A DNA stretch of 64,000 nucleotides from Croceibacterium_A sp044506565. GTDB lineage: Bacteria > Pseudomonadota > Alphaproteobacteria > Sphingomonadales > Sphingomonadaceae. The translations under genes were made by a program, and so were the position numbers. Below, one piece after another: positions 44,332-53,303 of the stretch (position 1 is its first letter; each line of letters opens with the position of its first letter). The stretch is taken from NCBI GenBank assembly GCA_044506565.1, contig JBIQKN010000001.1, positions 50,301-114,300 on the forward strand. The letters are read 5' to 3'. The notes beneath the pieces were generated by a model, which was not told where the DNA came from, made no database searches, and saw only the letters and a list, made by a program, of their open reading frames with translations.

Positions 44332-45282
44332 TCAGCCGAAGCCCTCGGCAAAGACGGAGATCGTCCGGTAGTTCGGATCCTGCAGCACGCACGACATCAG
44401 GAATGCCTGAACCGCATCGCAACGCGGGTCCCCACCGGCGTCCTTGCGGTACCAGAGCAGTCGCCAGTCCTCGAGCGGGTGGAGCAGGAGGACGTCGTCG
44501 CGCATCTCGGGTGGAAGAATCGCGTCGGCAAACGACGAGACGCCAACTCCCCGCTCGAGCATGGCGGCCATGACGTCGTAGTACTGGGTGTGGCCGATGA
44601 CCCGGCGGGGGCGAATGCCGTAGCGGTCGAAGAGGCGCAGGATGTCGTCTTCCTGCTGGCTCGCCGCGAGCGGCATGATGAACGGGAGCGCGTTGAGTTC
44701 CTCGGTCGACAACGGGAGCTCCCGTCCCTCGGCGAACTTGCGGTGGCCGTAAATGCCTCCTCGAACGAGCGCGAGCTGGCGCAAGTGCGGTTCGACGGGC
44801 CGATCGGCGCGCTGGTGGATCAGGCCGAAGTCGAACAGGCCGTCCTCGAGGTCGCGGGCGAGTTGACGGCTCGGCGGGTGCGCTTCGAACGCGAGCTCGA
44901 TCTGCGGGTGGCTGGCAAACAGCCGATCAAGTCTCGGACGAATGTAGTTGTCGAGCAGGCCCTGGCCCACCAGCACGCGGTATCGGACCTGTTGCTCGAC
45001 CTCGTCGCCGCTGCTGCGCCTGTGCGCGGCGAGAACCTCTCCGGCGGCAAGGAATGCGCGCATGTCATCGAGGAAGGCCGTCCCTTCGGAAGTCAGCGAC
45101 GGCCTTTGCCCCGGACGGCGCACGAACAGCGACAACCCGAGCTGATGTTCGAGAGCCTTGATCTGATTGCTCACCGAAGCTTGCGAAATTCCGAGATTCT
45201 CGGCGCTGCGCCGAAAGCTGCGAGTGGCGCAGAGACTGGCGAAAACGTCCAGTTGGCGCAGGGTGAACGGAAAGCTGGGCAT
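44332..45282 (-). CDS. LysR family transcriptional regulator
   Basis: A 316-residue LysR-type regulator. The winged helix is at residues 5-65 (TLRQLDVFASLCATRSFRRS, LGISQASVSNQIKALEHQLG) and the periplasmic-binding-like effector domain at about 90-300 (VLVGQGLLDNYIRPRLDRLF). It is divergent from the third TBDR gene with 121 bases between, the classic arrangement for a LysR activator of its neighbour. An AT-rich palindrome at 45303-45318 is a candidate site. The effector is unknown and may be the compound handled by the TBDR-sulfatase-MFS genes. Confidence 0.9.
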   Translation of the reverse strand: MPSFPFTLRQLDVFASLCATRSFRRSAENLGISQASVSNQIKALEHQLGLSLFVRRPGQRPSLTSEGTAFLDDMRAFLAAGEVLAAHRRSSGDEVEQQVRYRVLVGQGLLDNYIRPRLDRLFASHPQIELAFEAHPPSRQLARDLEDGLFDFGLIHQRADRPVEPHLRQLALVRGGIYGHRKFAEGRELPLSTEELNALPFIMPLAASQQEDDILRLFDRYGIRPRRVIGHTQYYDVMAAMLERGVGVSSFADAILPPEMRDDVLLLHPLEDWRLLWYRKDAGGDPRCDAVQAFLMSCVLQDPNYRTISVFAEGFG

Positions 45283-45302
45283 TATCGGTTCGGCACCCAG
45301 CC

Positions 45303-45318
45303 ATAACCTGCAAATTAT
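45303..45318. promoter_or_regulatory. Candidate LysR binding site in the divergent LysR/TBDR promoter
   Basis: ATAA-CCTGCAAA-TTAT is an AT-rich inverted repeat of the size and symmetry of LysR boxes. It lies 21 bases upstream of the LysR start and 85 bases upstream of the TBDR start. No footprint evidence exists; the assignment rests on position and symmetry only. Confidence 0.35.
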
Positions 45319-45403
45319 CACATGTCATCACTTCGCGATGCGTTGCTTTCGCGGTCCGCTCGGACGACCTCCTCCACAAAGGGAGCAAAGGGAGGGTTTT
45401 TTC

Positions 45404-48400
45404 ATGTCTTCGATCGTCATTTCCGACCGCGCGCGCTTGCGCCGCGGGTGGACCGCCGGCGTGAGCGCCGCCGTGCTGGCCCTGTCGGCCTCGCCCGCAC
45501 TGGCCCAGGACGAACCTGCCGGCGCGGCCGCGGGAACAGGCACCGGCGACCAGACCATCGTCGTCACGGGTTCGCGTCTCTTCACCTCGGGCATGGAGAC
45601 CCCCGTGCCGGTGACCGCCGTCCAGGGCGAGGAACTCGAGGCGATGGACCCGAGCTCGCTGATCGCGAGCGTCACCCAACTGCCGCAGTTCTACGGCAAC
45701 CAGACACCGAACAACTCCAACTTCTTCACGCGCTCAGGCACCGGCACGCTCAACTTGCGCGGCCTCGGCGTCAACCGAACGCTGACGCTGCTCAACGGGC
45801 GGCGCTTTCCAGCATCGAGCGCCTTCGGCGGCGTCGATGTGAACCTGTTCCCCGAAGCGATGATCAGCGGGATTGAAGTCACGACCGGCGGCGCCTCGGC
45901 CGCCTACGGCACCGACGCGGTGGCCGGCGTCACCAACTTCATGATCAATACCGACTTCGAAGGCCTCGAGGCCAGCCTCCAGGGCGGTATCACGACGCGC
46001 GGCGACAACGAAAGCTACGACGCCGAGGTAGCGTGGGGCACCAAGCTCGGCGACCGTGGCCATTTTCTGATTTCCGGAGCGATCGCCGAGACCCAGGGCA
46101 TCCACAGCTACAAGGACCGCGACTGGTACCAGGCCTGGGGCGCGATCCAGGTCGACGGCGTCTGGGGTGACTACCCCAACGTCGTTTCGATGAACGGATC
46201 GTTCGACGGCATCATCAGCGCCGCCGACCTCGACCCCGTTGCGCCGGGAATCCAGAACCCGATCCACGGGCTCCAATTTCGTCCCGACGGCAGCTATGCA
46301 CCGTTCGTTCCCGGCTCGCCGGCGACCGGCGCCATTGGTGCGCCGGGCTCGCGTTCGTCGGGCGGCAGCGGCGACGATCTCGGCGGCGACCTGAGTGAAG
46401 TGTTCACCCTGTGGCCGGACACCGAGCGCTACTCGATCTTCGCCTACGCCGACTACGACATCCACGATAACGTCACGCTCTTCGGACAATACGTCCGCGG
46501 CGAGAACAAGCAGTGGCAGTACAATACGCCGCGCGGATCGATGATCGGCTCCCCGACGGCGATAACCATCTTCGCCGACAATGCCTTTCTCCCCGCGGAT
46601 CTGGCGGCGGTCATGCTGGCGAACAACATCGAATCGTTCTCGCTGCGCCGCATGGGCAGCATCCAGGACATCGGCCAGGCCTATTTCGCTGACAAGACCA
46701 CCCAGAATGTCGGCACGGTCGGGTTCAACGCGCAGCTCGACAACGAAGGCTTCATGGACGGCTGGTTCATCGACGGCTTCTACCAGTACGGCCATAGCAA
46801 GCGCGTGTGGGACCAGTACGCGCTGCGCATCGACCGGCTCTTTCCTGCGGTCGACGCGGTGCGCGACGGCAACGGCAACATCGTCTGCCGCGTCTCGCTC
46901 GATCCCGAGGGTGCGGCGGCCTACCCGGGCTGCCAGCCGCTGAACCTGTTCGGCCGGGGCAACGCCTCGCCCGAGGCGATCGACTATGTCCTCGGCAACG
47001 ACCCGGGCGTGCACATCACCACGCCGCTATACTTCGCCAATCTCGGCCTGACCGGCGAGACGCTCGACTACACGACGGTCGATCCGAAACGGAACATCAC
47101 CACCTTCAAGCAGCAGCTCGCCGAGATTTCGGCGCGCGGCGACCTGGTCGAGAACTGGGCCGGCACCGTCGCGCTCGCGTTCGGCGCGTCATGGCGCGAG
47201 GAATCGATCCGTCAGGTGGTCCAGGACCAGGCCAACCAGCAATCCGATCACGACGGCGGCTACCACCCGTGCGACCTGGCAACCGCCGCAGATCTCGGGC
47301 TGCGCGGTCTCAGCCCGCCGGACTGCAACAACACCGTCGCGCACCAGTTCTCCAAGGTCTCGAACATCAAGGGCAAGACCACGGTCACCGAGGCCTTCGG
47401 CGAAATGCTGTTCCCGCTGTTGTCCGACACGGCCCTGATCGACTCTGCGTCGCTCAACATGGCCGGCCGCTGGGCGCACTATTCGGGAGCGGGCTCGATC
47501 TGGGCCTACAAGTTCGGTCTCGACCTCTCGTTCTCGAGCGAGTTCCGCCTGCGCGGAACCTATTCGCGCGACGTCCGGGCCGGCAACCTGTCCGAGCGCT
47601 TCGACAAGACGGGCGGGGTCGGTAACGTGATCGACACCCGGATCAGCAACGCCGACATCGTCGCCTGCCAGAACAACACGCCCGCGTTGAACTGCACAAA
47701 CAGTTACCAGGTGACGATCTTCTCGGGCGGCAATCCCAACATCCGACCCGAGAGCGCAGACACCTTCACCGCCGGCGCGGTTTACCAGCCCAGGTGGTTG
47801 CCCGGCTTCTCCGCGTCGATCGACTGGTTCAAGGTGAAGATCGACGACGCGATCGCGACAGTCGGGACCAACGAGGTCGCCCGGCGCTGCCTCGAAGAGG
47901 GCGAGCAGATGTTCTGCGACCTCATCACCTTCGAAGGTGTGACCGACGCAGGCGGCCACCCGAAGATGATCCTGGTCGGGAACCAGTTCGTCAACGTCGC
48001 CGCCTCGCGCGTCGAAGGCATCGACTTCGAGCTGGCTTACAACAGCGACGTCAGCCTGTTCGGTGGCGGCGAGGAGCGTCTCGGAGGGCGCGTGTTCGCC
48101 ACCTGGCTGCTCGACCGTTCGGATATCGGCGCGACGGGTAATGTCACCCGTTTCGACGGGCTCACCGGCCTCGCGCCCGACACTGGAGCGCCTGGCCAGT
48201 TTCCGGAGTTCAAGGCCACCGCGAACCTGACCTACGGTAACGGACCGTTCAGCGCGTTTCTCCAGGGCCGGTACATCGGCTCGGGCAAGCGCACCTACCT
48301 GATCGCCGGGGCGGATGCGGTCGAAGGCGTGAACATCGCCGACAACTCGGTGCCGGCAGTGCTCTATCTCGACACCCGCCTCGCCTACGAGTTCGACTTC

Positions 48401-48568
48401 GCCAACACGGAGTCGGAGGTCTTCTTCGCGGTGACCAACCTGCTCGACAAGGATCCGCCGGTCACGGCGACTTACAGCGGGTTCACCGCCTATGCAGGCC
48501 AGACGAACACCCAGCTGTTCGACGTGCTCGGGCGGCGGTTCACGCTGGGGGTCAAGTTCCGCATGTAA
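45404..48568 (+). CDS. TonB-dependent receptor (1054 residues)
   Basis: A large TBDR with a signal peptide ending at SPALAQ (residue 36), then QTIVVTGSRLFTSGMETPVP, the plug with TLNLRGLGVNRTLTLLNGRR and IEVTTGGASAAYGTDAVAGV, and a long barrel ending in GRRFTLGVKFRM. The PQFYGN...RTLTLLNGRR form of the plug is frequent in sphingomonad receptors for complex organic substrates. ATG 45404 follows GGAGGG and replaces the longer open frame that starts upstream. It is probably controlled by the divergent LysR gene and followed by sulfatase and MFS genes, so a sulfated or aromatic compound is a possible ligand (inference). Confidence 0.93.
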   Translation: MSSIVISDRARLRRGWTAGVSAAVLALSASPALAQDEPAGAAAGTGTGDQTIVVTGSRLFTSGMETPVPVTAVQGEELEAMDPSSLIASVTQLPQFYGNQTPNNSNFFTRSGTGTLNLRGLGVNRTLTLLNGRRFPASSAFGGVDVNLFPEAMISGIEVTTGGASAAYGTDAVAGVTNFMINTDFEGLEASLQGGITTRGDNESYDAEVAWGTKLGDRGHFLISGAIAETQGIHSYKDRDWYQAWGAIQVDGVWGDYPNVVSMNGSFDGIISAADLDPVAPGIQNPIHGLQFRPDGSYAPFVPGSPATGAIGAPGSRSSGGSGDDLGGDLSEVFTLWPDTERYSIFAYADYDIHDNVTLFGQYVRGENKQWQYNTPRGSMIGSPTAITIFADNAFLPADLAAVMLANNIESFSLRRMGSIQDIGQAYFADKTTQNVGTVGFNAQLDNEGFMDGWFIDGFYQYGHSKRVWDQYALRIDRLFPAVDAVRDGNGNIVCRVSLDPEGAAAYPGCQPLNLFGRGNASPEAIDYVLGNDPGVHITTPLYFANLGLTGETLDYTTVDPKRNITTFKQQLAEISARGDLVENWAGTVALAFGASWREESIRQVVQDQANQQSDHDGGYHPCDLATAADLGLRGLSPPDCNNTVAHQFSKVSNIKGKTTVTEAFGEMLFPLLSDTALIDSASLNMAGRWAHYSGAGSIWAYKFGLDLSFSSEFRLRGTYSRDVRAGNLSERFDKTGGVGNVIDTRISNADIVACQNNTPALNCTNSYQVTIFSGGNPNIRPESADTFTAGAVYQPRWLPGFSASIDWFKVKIDDAIATVGTNEVARRCLEEGEQMFCDLITFEGVTDAGGHPKMILVGNQFVNVAASRVEGIDFELAYNSDVSLFGGGEERLGGRVFATWLLDRSDIGATGNVTRFDGLTGLAPDTGAPGQFPEFKATANLTYGNGPFSAFLQGRYIGSGKRTYLIAGADAVEGVNIADNSVPAVLYLDTRLAYEFDFANTESEVFFAVTNLLDKDPPVTATYSGFTAYAGQTNTQLFDVLGRRFTLGVKFRM

Positions 48569-48574
48569 GGGGGA

Positions 48575-48595
48575 CCGGCGTCGAGGGGGCGCCGG
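48575..48595 (+). terminator. Weak hairpin after the third TBDR gene
   Basis: CCGGCG and CGCCGG form a 6-bp stem around a 9-base purine-rich loop shortly after the TBDR stop. There is no T run, so it may only slow polymerase or protect the mRNA end. Confidence 0.25.
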
Positions 48596-48699
48596 ACCAT
48601 TGTGCTCCGGACCGGCACCCTCCTAGACTGGCGGCCTCTCCCGGACGCAACGACGCCCGGGCGGGGCCGCCACCACGACCTGACGGAAGGAATATCAAG

Positions 48700-50169
48700 A
48701 TGACCGACAGCCAGGCGCGGCTCAGAATAACCCGCCGCACGGCGCTGGCCGGTGCCCTCGGCACGGCGGCTCTGGCCACGGCCGGCCCCGCGCTGGCGCA
48801 GGCGGCGGGGCGCAAGCCCAACGTGCTTTACATCATGGCCGACGACCTCGGTTACGCCGACCTCAGCTGCTACGGCCGGAGAGACTACACCACACCGGTG
48901 CTCGACCGGCTCGCCAGCGAAGGCATGATGTTCATGCATGCCTACGCCAACAGCGCGGTATGCACGGCAACGCGCGTGGGGCTGATCACCGGGCGTTACC
49001 AGTATCGCCTGCCGATCGGCCTTCAGGAACCGCTCGGCAATGCCGACGTCGGGCTGCCCTCGTCGGACGAGCAACCCAACATGCCCTCGCTGATGCGCGA
49101 CGCGGGTTACCGCACCTCGCTGATCGGCAAATGGCACCTCGGCAGCCTGCCCAAATATGGCCCGCTCAAGAGCGGGTACGATGAATTCTGGGGCCTCTAC
49201 GGTGGCGGTATCGATTATTTCCGCCACGGGTTCGGCGGCGATCCCGACCTGTGGGACGGCGAAACGCGGGTTGAGGCGGTCGGCTACACCACCGACCTGC
49301 TCGGCGACGCGACGATTCGGACGCTCGAGCGCCGCGCGGCCGATCGCCAGCCGTTCTTCATCAGCCTGCACTTCACCGCGCCGCACTGGCCGTGGGAAGC
49401 CAACGATGAGGAAGGCCAGGCCGAGAGCAAGCGGATCGCCGAAAACCCGAGCGAAGGCGGCGGCGGTATCTTTCACTACGACGGCGGGACGCTCGCGACT
49501 TACGCCAAGATGGTCAAGTCGATGGACGACAATATCGGGAGGGTGCTCGCGAAGCTGGCCGAGCTCGGCTTCGACCGCGACACCATCGTCGTGTTCACCA
49601 GCGACAACGGCGGCGAACGTTTCAGCGACACCTGGCCGTTCACCGGCAAGAAGACCGAGCTGCTCGAGGGTGGCTTGCGCGTGCCGGCGATCGTCCGCTG
49701 GCCCGGTAGGGTCGCACCCGGAAGCCGCAGCGACGTGCCGATCATGTCGATGGACTGGCTGCCGACTTTCGTCGCCGCAGGCGGCGGGCAGCAAAGCGCG
49801 GCATTCCCGAGCGACGGCGTCGACATCGCCCCCGCCCTCGCCGGCGGAACGATGCCGGAGCGCGCGCTGTTCTGGCGCTACAACAACAAGGAGCAGCGGG
49901 CCGTGCGCCGCGGGAACTACAAGTATCTCAAGATCAACGAGAACGAGTTCCTGTTCGACGTCGTCGCCGACCCGCTCGAGCGCGGCAACCTGAAGAACCG
50001 TCAGCCCGATCGGTTCGCGGCACTGAAAGCCGAGTGGGAAGAGTGGAACGCAGGCATGCTCTACGATCCCGCCGCTCCGAGCGCCGGCAACCCGCCGAAC
50101 AACCTGGCCGATCACTTCAATTCGCCGCCGCCACCGGCGCCCCCGGCGCCACCGCCGGCGAGCGACTAG
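48700..50169 (+). CDS. Tat-exported sulfatase (type I, formylglycine-dependent)
   Basis: A 489-residue sulfatase. A Tat signal (RITRRTALAGALG, residues 9-21) ends near ALAQ (residue 34). The metal and sulfate site includes NVLYIMADDLG (D48, D49) and the maturation motif C88-T-A-T-R in SAVCTATRVGLITGRY, which has alanine where most sulfatases have proline. VVFTSDNGGERFSD supplies the second metal-ligand pair. The tail (PPPPAPPAPPPASD) is a proline-rich extension. It removes sulfate esters from sugars or phenols in the periplasm. It sits between a TBDR and an MFS gene, sharing a CTAG stop overlap with the latter. No maturase gene is present in the window. Confidence 0.9.
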   Translation: MTDSQARLRITRRTALAGALGTAALATAGPALAQAAGRKPNVLYIMADDLGYADLSCYGRRDYTTPVLDRLASEGMMFMHAYANSAVCTATRVGLITGRYQYRLPIGLQEPLGNADVGLPSSDEQPNMPSLMRDAGYRTSLIGKWHLGSLPKYGPLKSGYDEFWGLYGGGIDYFRHGFGGDPDLWDGETRVEAVGYTTDLLGDATIRTLERRAADRQPFFISLHFTAPHWPWEANDEEGQAESKRIAENPSEGGGGIFHYDGGTLATYAKMVKSMDDNIGRVLAKLAELGFDRDTIVVFTSDNGGERFSDTWPFTGKKTELLEGGLRVPAIVRWPGRVAPGSRSDVPIMSMDWLPTFVAAGGGQQSAAFPSDGVDIAPALAGGTMPERALFWRYNNKEQRAVRRGNYKYLKINENEFLFDVVADPLERGNLKNRQPDRFAALKAEWEEWNAGMLYDPAAPSAGNPPNNLADHFNSPPPPAPPAPPPASD

Positions 50170-51533
50170 GCGGGCTTCGGTTGCCGCTCGGCGGGGCGCA
50201 CGTCCCCGCTGACGGTGCCGAGCAGCACGATCAGCGCTGCGACGGCCATCGCCGGAACGGCGATGATCAGCATGATCGCCTGCAGCGACAGCGTGGTGCC
50301 GAGTGCGAGGCCGCCGATGGTCGGGAACACGATACCTCCGATCCGCCCGGTCGCCCCGGCCCAGCCGATACCGCTGCTGCGCATTTCCGGAGGATAGCCG
50401 AGGGTGGCCAGCGTGTTGATGCCGGTCTGGCCGCCGACCTGACAGAAGTTCCACACGATCAGGCCGAGCACGAAGGCGGCGGTACCGGCCGGCAGGTAGC
50501 CCAGCGAGGCGAGCGCGATCGCGTCGATCACGAAGAACGCGGCGATCAGGGTATAGGGATTCAGCCGGTCCATCAGCCGGCCCATCGTCAGCGTGCCGAG
50601 CGCACCGCCGAGGAAACCGATCATCATGTACTTGGCGAACTCCTGGATCGGCAGCCCGCCGAGTTCCTGGAAATAGGTCGGCAGCCAGTTGGCCAGTAGC
50701 GCGATGTTGCCCATCGCCAGGAAGCACGCCGCGAAGAGGATCAGGGTCTTGAGGCGGTAGGTGCCGGAGAACATCGCCAGCGGGCCGAGCTTTTCGACCG
50801 GCCGCGCGCTCTCGCCGAGGTGGAACACTTCGTCACCGGTTATCCGCGCAGCAGGATCGATTCGGCGGATCGCCTCGCCGATCCGCGGATCCGCAGGATT
50901 GCGCGTCACGCGGAACGTCAGCGACTCCGGCAGCAGCAGAAGGAGCGGGAACGCGATCAGCGGCAGCGCGCCGCCGAGCCAGAAGCCGATCTGCCAGCCG
51001 TAGATGTCGAGCGCCCAGGCGGTGATCGCCCCGCTGGCGATGTTCGCGCCGGAAAAGCACACGAGCGCGATCGAGATGAACGAGGCCCTGCGCCGCCGCG
51101 GCGTCATCTCGGCCAGCAGCGCCAGAGCAACCGGCAGCATGGCCGAGAAGAAGATCCCCGAGATGCCCCGCAGCCAGGCCATCATCGCCGGCGAAGTCGA
51201 CCACGCCGCCCACAGCGTCAGCACGCCGAAGGTCAGCAGCCCCAGCCCCAGCACGGGCCGGCGTCCGATCCGGTCGGCCAACGGCGGCATCACGATCGCC
51301 CCGGCGAACATGCCGACCTGCTGCCAGAACACCACGCCGGTCATCGCCGCCGGCTCGACCCCCAGTCCGTCGGCGATCGCCGGCAGCATCTTGCCGAAGA
51401 AGTACATGTCGAAGCCGTCGATGAAGAGCACGATCGAGACCACCACCAACGTGGTGATCTCGCGCCATCCGATCGGTCGCTCGTCGATGAAGGCAGCGAC
51501 GTCGAACCGCGCGCCTTCGGCTGTATCGGCCAT
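50166..51533 (-). CDS. MFS transporter, aromatic acid:H+ symporter (AAHS)-like
   Basis: A 455-residue permease with 12 helices. The AAHS marks are FIDGFDMYFFGKMLPAIADG in helix 1 and GMFAGAIVMPPLADRIGRRP in the helix 2-3 loop, plus RGISGIFFSAMLPVALALLA. Relatives carry 4-hydroxybenzoate, protocatechuate, niacin or similar acids. ATG 51533 follows GGAGAGGACGC. It faces the sulfatase gene and shares its stop tetranucleotide; it may import the aromatic part left after sulfate removal (inference), as enzymes for its breakdown are not in the window. Confidence 0.9.
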   Translation of the reverse strand: MADTAEGARFDVAAFIDERPIGWREITTLVVVSIVLFIDGFDMYFFGKMLPAIADGLGVEPAAMTGVVFWQQVGMFAGAIVMPPLADRIGRRPVLGLGLLTFGVLTLWAAWSTSPAMMAWLRGISGIFFSAMLPVALALLAEMTPRRRRASFISIALVCFSGANIASGAITAWALDIYGWQIGFWLGGALPLIAFPLLLLLPESLTFRVTRNPADPRIGEAIRRIDPAARITGDEVFHLGESARPVEKLGPLAMFSGTYRLKTLILFAACFLAMGNIALLANWLPTYFQELGGLPIQEFAKYMMIGFLGGALGTLTMGRLMDRLNPYTLIAAFFVIDAIALASLGYLPAGTAAFVLGLIVWNFCQVGGQTGINTLATLGYPPEMRSSGIGWAGATGRIGGIVFPTIGGLALGTTLSLQAIMLIIAVPAMAVAALIVLLGTVSGDVRPAERQPKPA

Positions 51534-51643
51534 GCGTCCTCTCCGTCGGCCCGTTATGCCGGCGAAGACTGGCGGCAGCAGCGGTTCAGGTCAACGCGGG
51601 CCCGGCGAAGGCCGGGAAAAGAGGGACAGTCCCCCTTTTTTGA

Positions 51644-52318
51644 TCATCGTTCCGGATCCAGGGGCTGCTGCGGATTGTGCGGAACGAGGACCATCGTATC
51701 GCCCTCCAGGCGCACCAGGGCGAGACGGGAGAGGAAATTCATCCCGATCACGTTGGTCGGTCCGAGGCCCGGCGCGATCACGGCATCGAGTCCGCGCGCG
51801 ACGACGTTGCCGAAACGCAGCTCGTCGATCGTCGTGATTCGGGCTGCCACGGTCCCGTTGGCCGTCTGCATCCTGACCGGCAGCCCCGAGGCGCGCGGCG
51901 CGATTCCGGCGGCCGTCGCGGTTTCCGACGAGATCGCGGTCAGCGTAGCGCCCGTATCGACGAGGAAGTTCGCCGGGTGGCCGTTGATCTCGGCCCGCAG
52001 CCAGTAATGCCCGTCGGGCGCGCGGCGTAGCCGGGTTTCGCCGCCCTCGACGACCTGTTCCGGCAGGCCGATCTGCGGCACGGCCAGTTCGAACCGCGAA
52101 TCGATCCGGGCGAGCTGGAGCACGACCAGCACGAGGATGCCCATGAGCCCGAGCGTGCTGGTCGCGCGCAGCAGGCGGCCGAAGGCCGGCGTGCGGCGGA
52201 TCATCATCGAGCCGGCCACGCCGATCAGCATCGCACCGAGCGCCGCGAGCAGCAGGCTCGACTGCGGCAGCACACTGACGTTGCGCACGATCTGATCCCA
52301 GACGGAGGCCAAGTCCAT
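51644..52318 (-). CDS. Membrane-anchored retropepsin-like aspartic protease (clan AA)
   Basis: A 224-residue protein with two N-terminal hydrophobic segments (LLLAALGAMLIGVAGSMM, LGLMGILVLVVLQL) and a C-terminal retropepsin fold. The single catalytic motif is LVDTGATLTAIS (D121), so the active enzyme must be a dimer, as in retroviral proteases. The layout matches the TIGR02281-type family of alphaproteobacteria. The substrate is unknown; the protease part should face the periplasm. Confidence 0.88.
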   Translation of the reverse strand: MDLASVWDQIVRNVSVLPQSSLLLAALGAMLIGVAGSMMIRRTPAFGRLLRATSTLGLMGILVLVVLQLARIDSRFELAVPQIGLPEQVVEGGETRLRRAPDGHYWLRAEINGHPANFLVDTGATLTAISSETATAAGIAPRASGLPVRMQTANGTVAARITTIDELRFGNVVARGLDAVIAPGLGPTNVIGMNFLSRLALVRLEGDTMVLVPHNPQQPLDPER

Positions 52319-52361
52319 GTCGGCTATATAGGCCGCGTCCGGCGGCTTTGCGATGTGCGGG

Positions 52362-53303
52362 TCATGCGGGCGGTTGTCCGAAGCGGGCCGGCCCGTCGAC
52401 GGTCACACCCGGCGGCCAGTCGAGCAGGTCCGCGGCAGCCTCGAAGGTCGACTGCAGGAACCGTTGCAGCGCCGCTTCGGGATCGGAGGCTTCGCGGACC
52501 GCCGCGTAAGGCAGGATGAACTCGCGCAGGTCGCGGTGCCAGAACGCCTCTTCCGGTTCGACCGGCCTGACCGACAAGGTCACCGGCGTCGGGTAGGCAT
52601 AGGCGTAGAAGGCGGCCTCCTCGAACCCACCGCCGCCGAGCCAGAAGCCCGCGCTTATGACTTCGTGGCTGTAGGCTTCGCGCGTCACGGCGTCGGGCAG
52701 CCCGGGCACGCCGCCCGGATGGAGCGGGGCCCCGCGGCCCGAGAAGCGCGTCACCGCGAGGTCGAAACTGCCCCAGAACAGATGGCTCGGCGAGGACTTG
52801 CCGCGATAGAGCGCGCGGAAGCGGTTGAAGCCGCGGTCGGCGCACATGAAGGCGCCGTGCAGGCGCTTCGCCGCGTCCCCGTCCCACGCACGCGGGCGAT
52901 GGTCTTCGGCGAACGGCACGGGGTCGGAAATTTCGTTGGGCGCCCCGTGGAGCGGCGCGGGAAGCCCCAGGCGCACGAGGAGCTGCGACAGCTCGCGGTG
53001 CACTTCGGCAACGGGCTTCGCCGCAACGGGCAGGTCGGTCCGCGAACCGTCATCGCATTCGAGGCGCAAGCTCGCGTCGTGGATGTCGAGCTCGACTGTG
53101 AAGTACCGCTCGCCGGCGGGCAGGCCGCGCGTGATGAACCCGCGCGGCGAAAGCCGCAACGCCACATGCCAGCCGTGGTTGATCCACGGATGCAGCCGCA
53201 ATGGCAGCTTGCCGACCAACTGCAGCAGCAGGTGCAACGTCTCGATCGTGTCCCCGTCTGCGGCGCGGTCGAGCCGCGGCCAGGCCGAAGCCCACTCGCT
53301 CAT
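52362..53303 (-). CDS. DUF5996 family protein, coupled to ergothioneine genes
   Basis: A 313-residue soluble protein of the DUF5996 group: LLLQLVGKLPLRLHPWINHG at residues 27-46, VALRLSPRGFITRGL, CADRGFNRFRALYRGKSSPS and LFWGSFDLAVTRFSGRGAP. No catalytic motif is known. Its ATG overlaps the egtD stop by four bases, so it is translated together with the ergothioneine enzymes and may take part in making or using that thiol (inference). There is no signal peptide. Confidence 0.85.
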   Translation of the reverse strand: MSEWASAWPRLDRAADGDTIETLHLLLQLVGKLPLRLHPWINHGWHVALRLSPRGFITRGLPAGERYFTVELDIHDASLRLECDDGSRTDLPVAAKPVAEVHRELSQLLVRLGLPAPLHGAPNEISDPVPFAEDHRPRAWDGDAAKRLHGAFMCADRGFNRFRALYRGKSSPSHLFWGSFDLAVTRFSGRGAPLHPGGVPGLPDAVTREAYSHEVISAGFWLGGGGFEEAAFYAYAYPTPVTLSVRPVEPEEAFWHRDLREFILPYAAVREASDPEAALQRFLQSTFEAAADLLDWPPGVTVDGPARFGQPPA

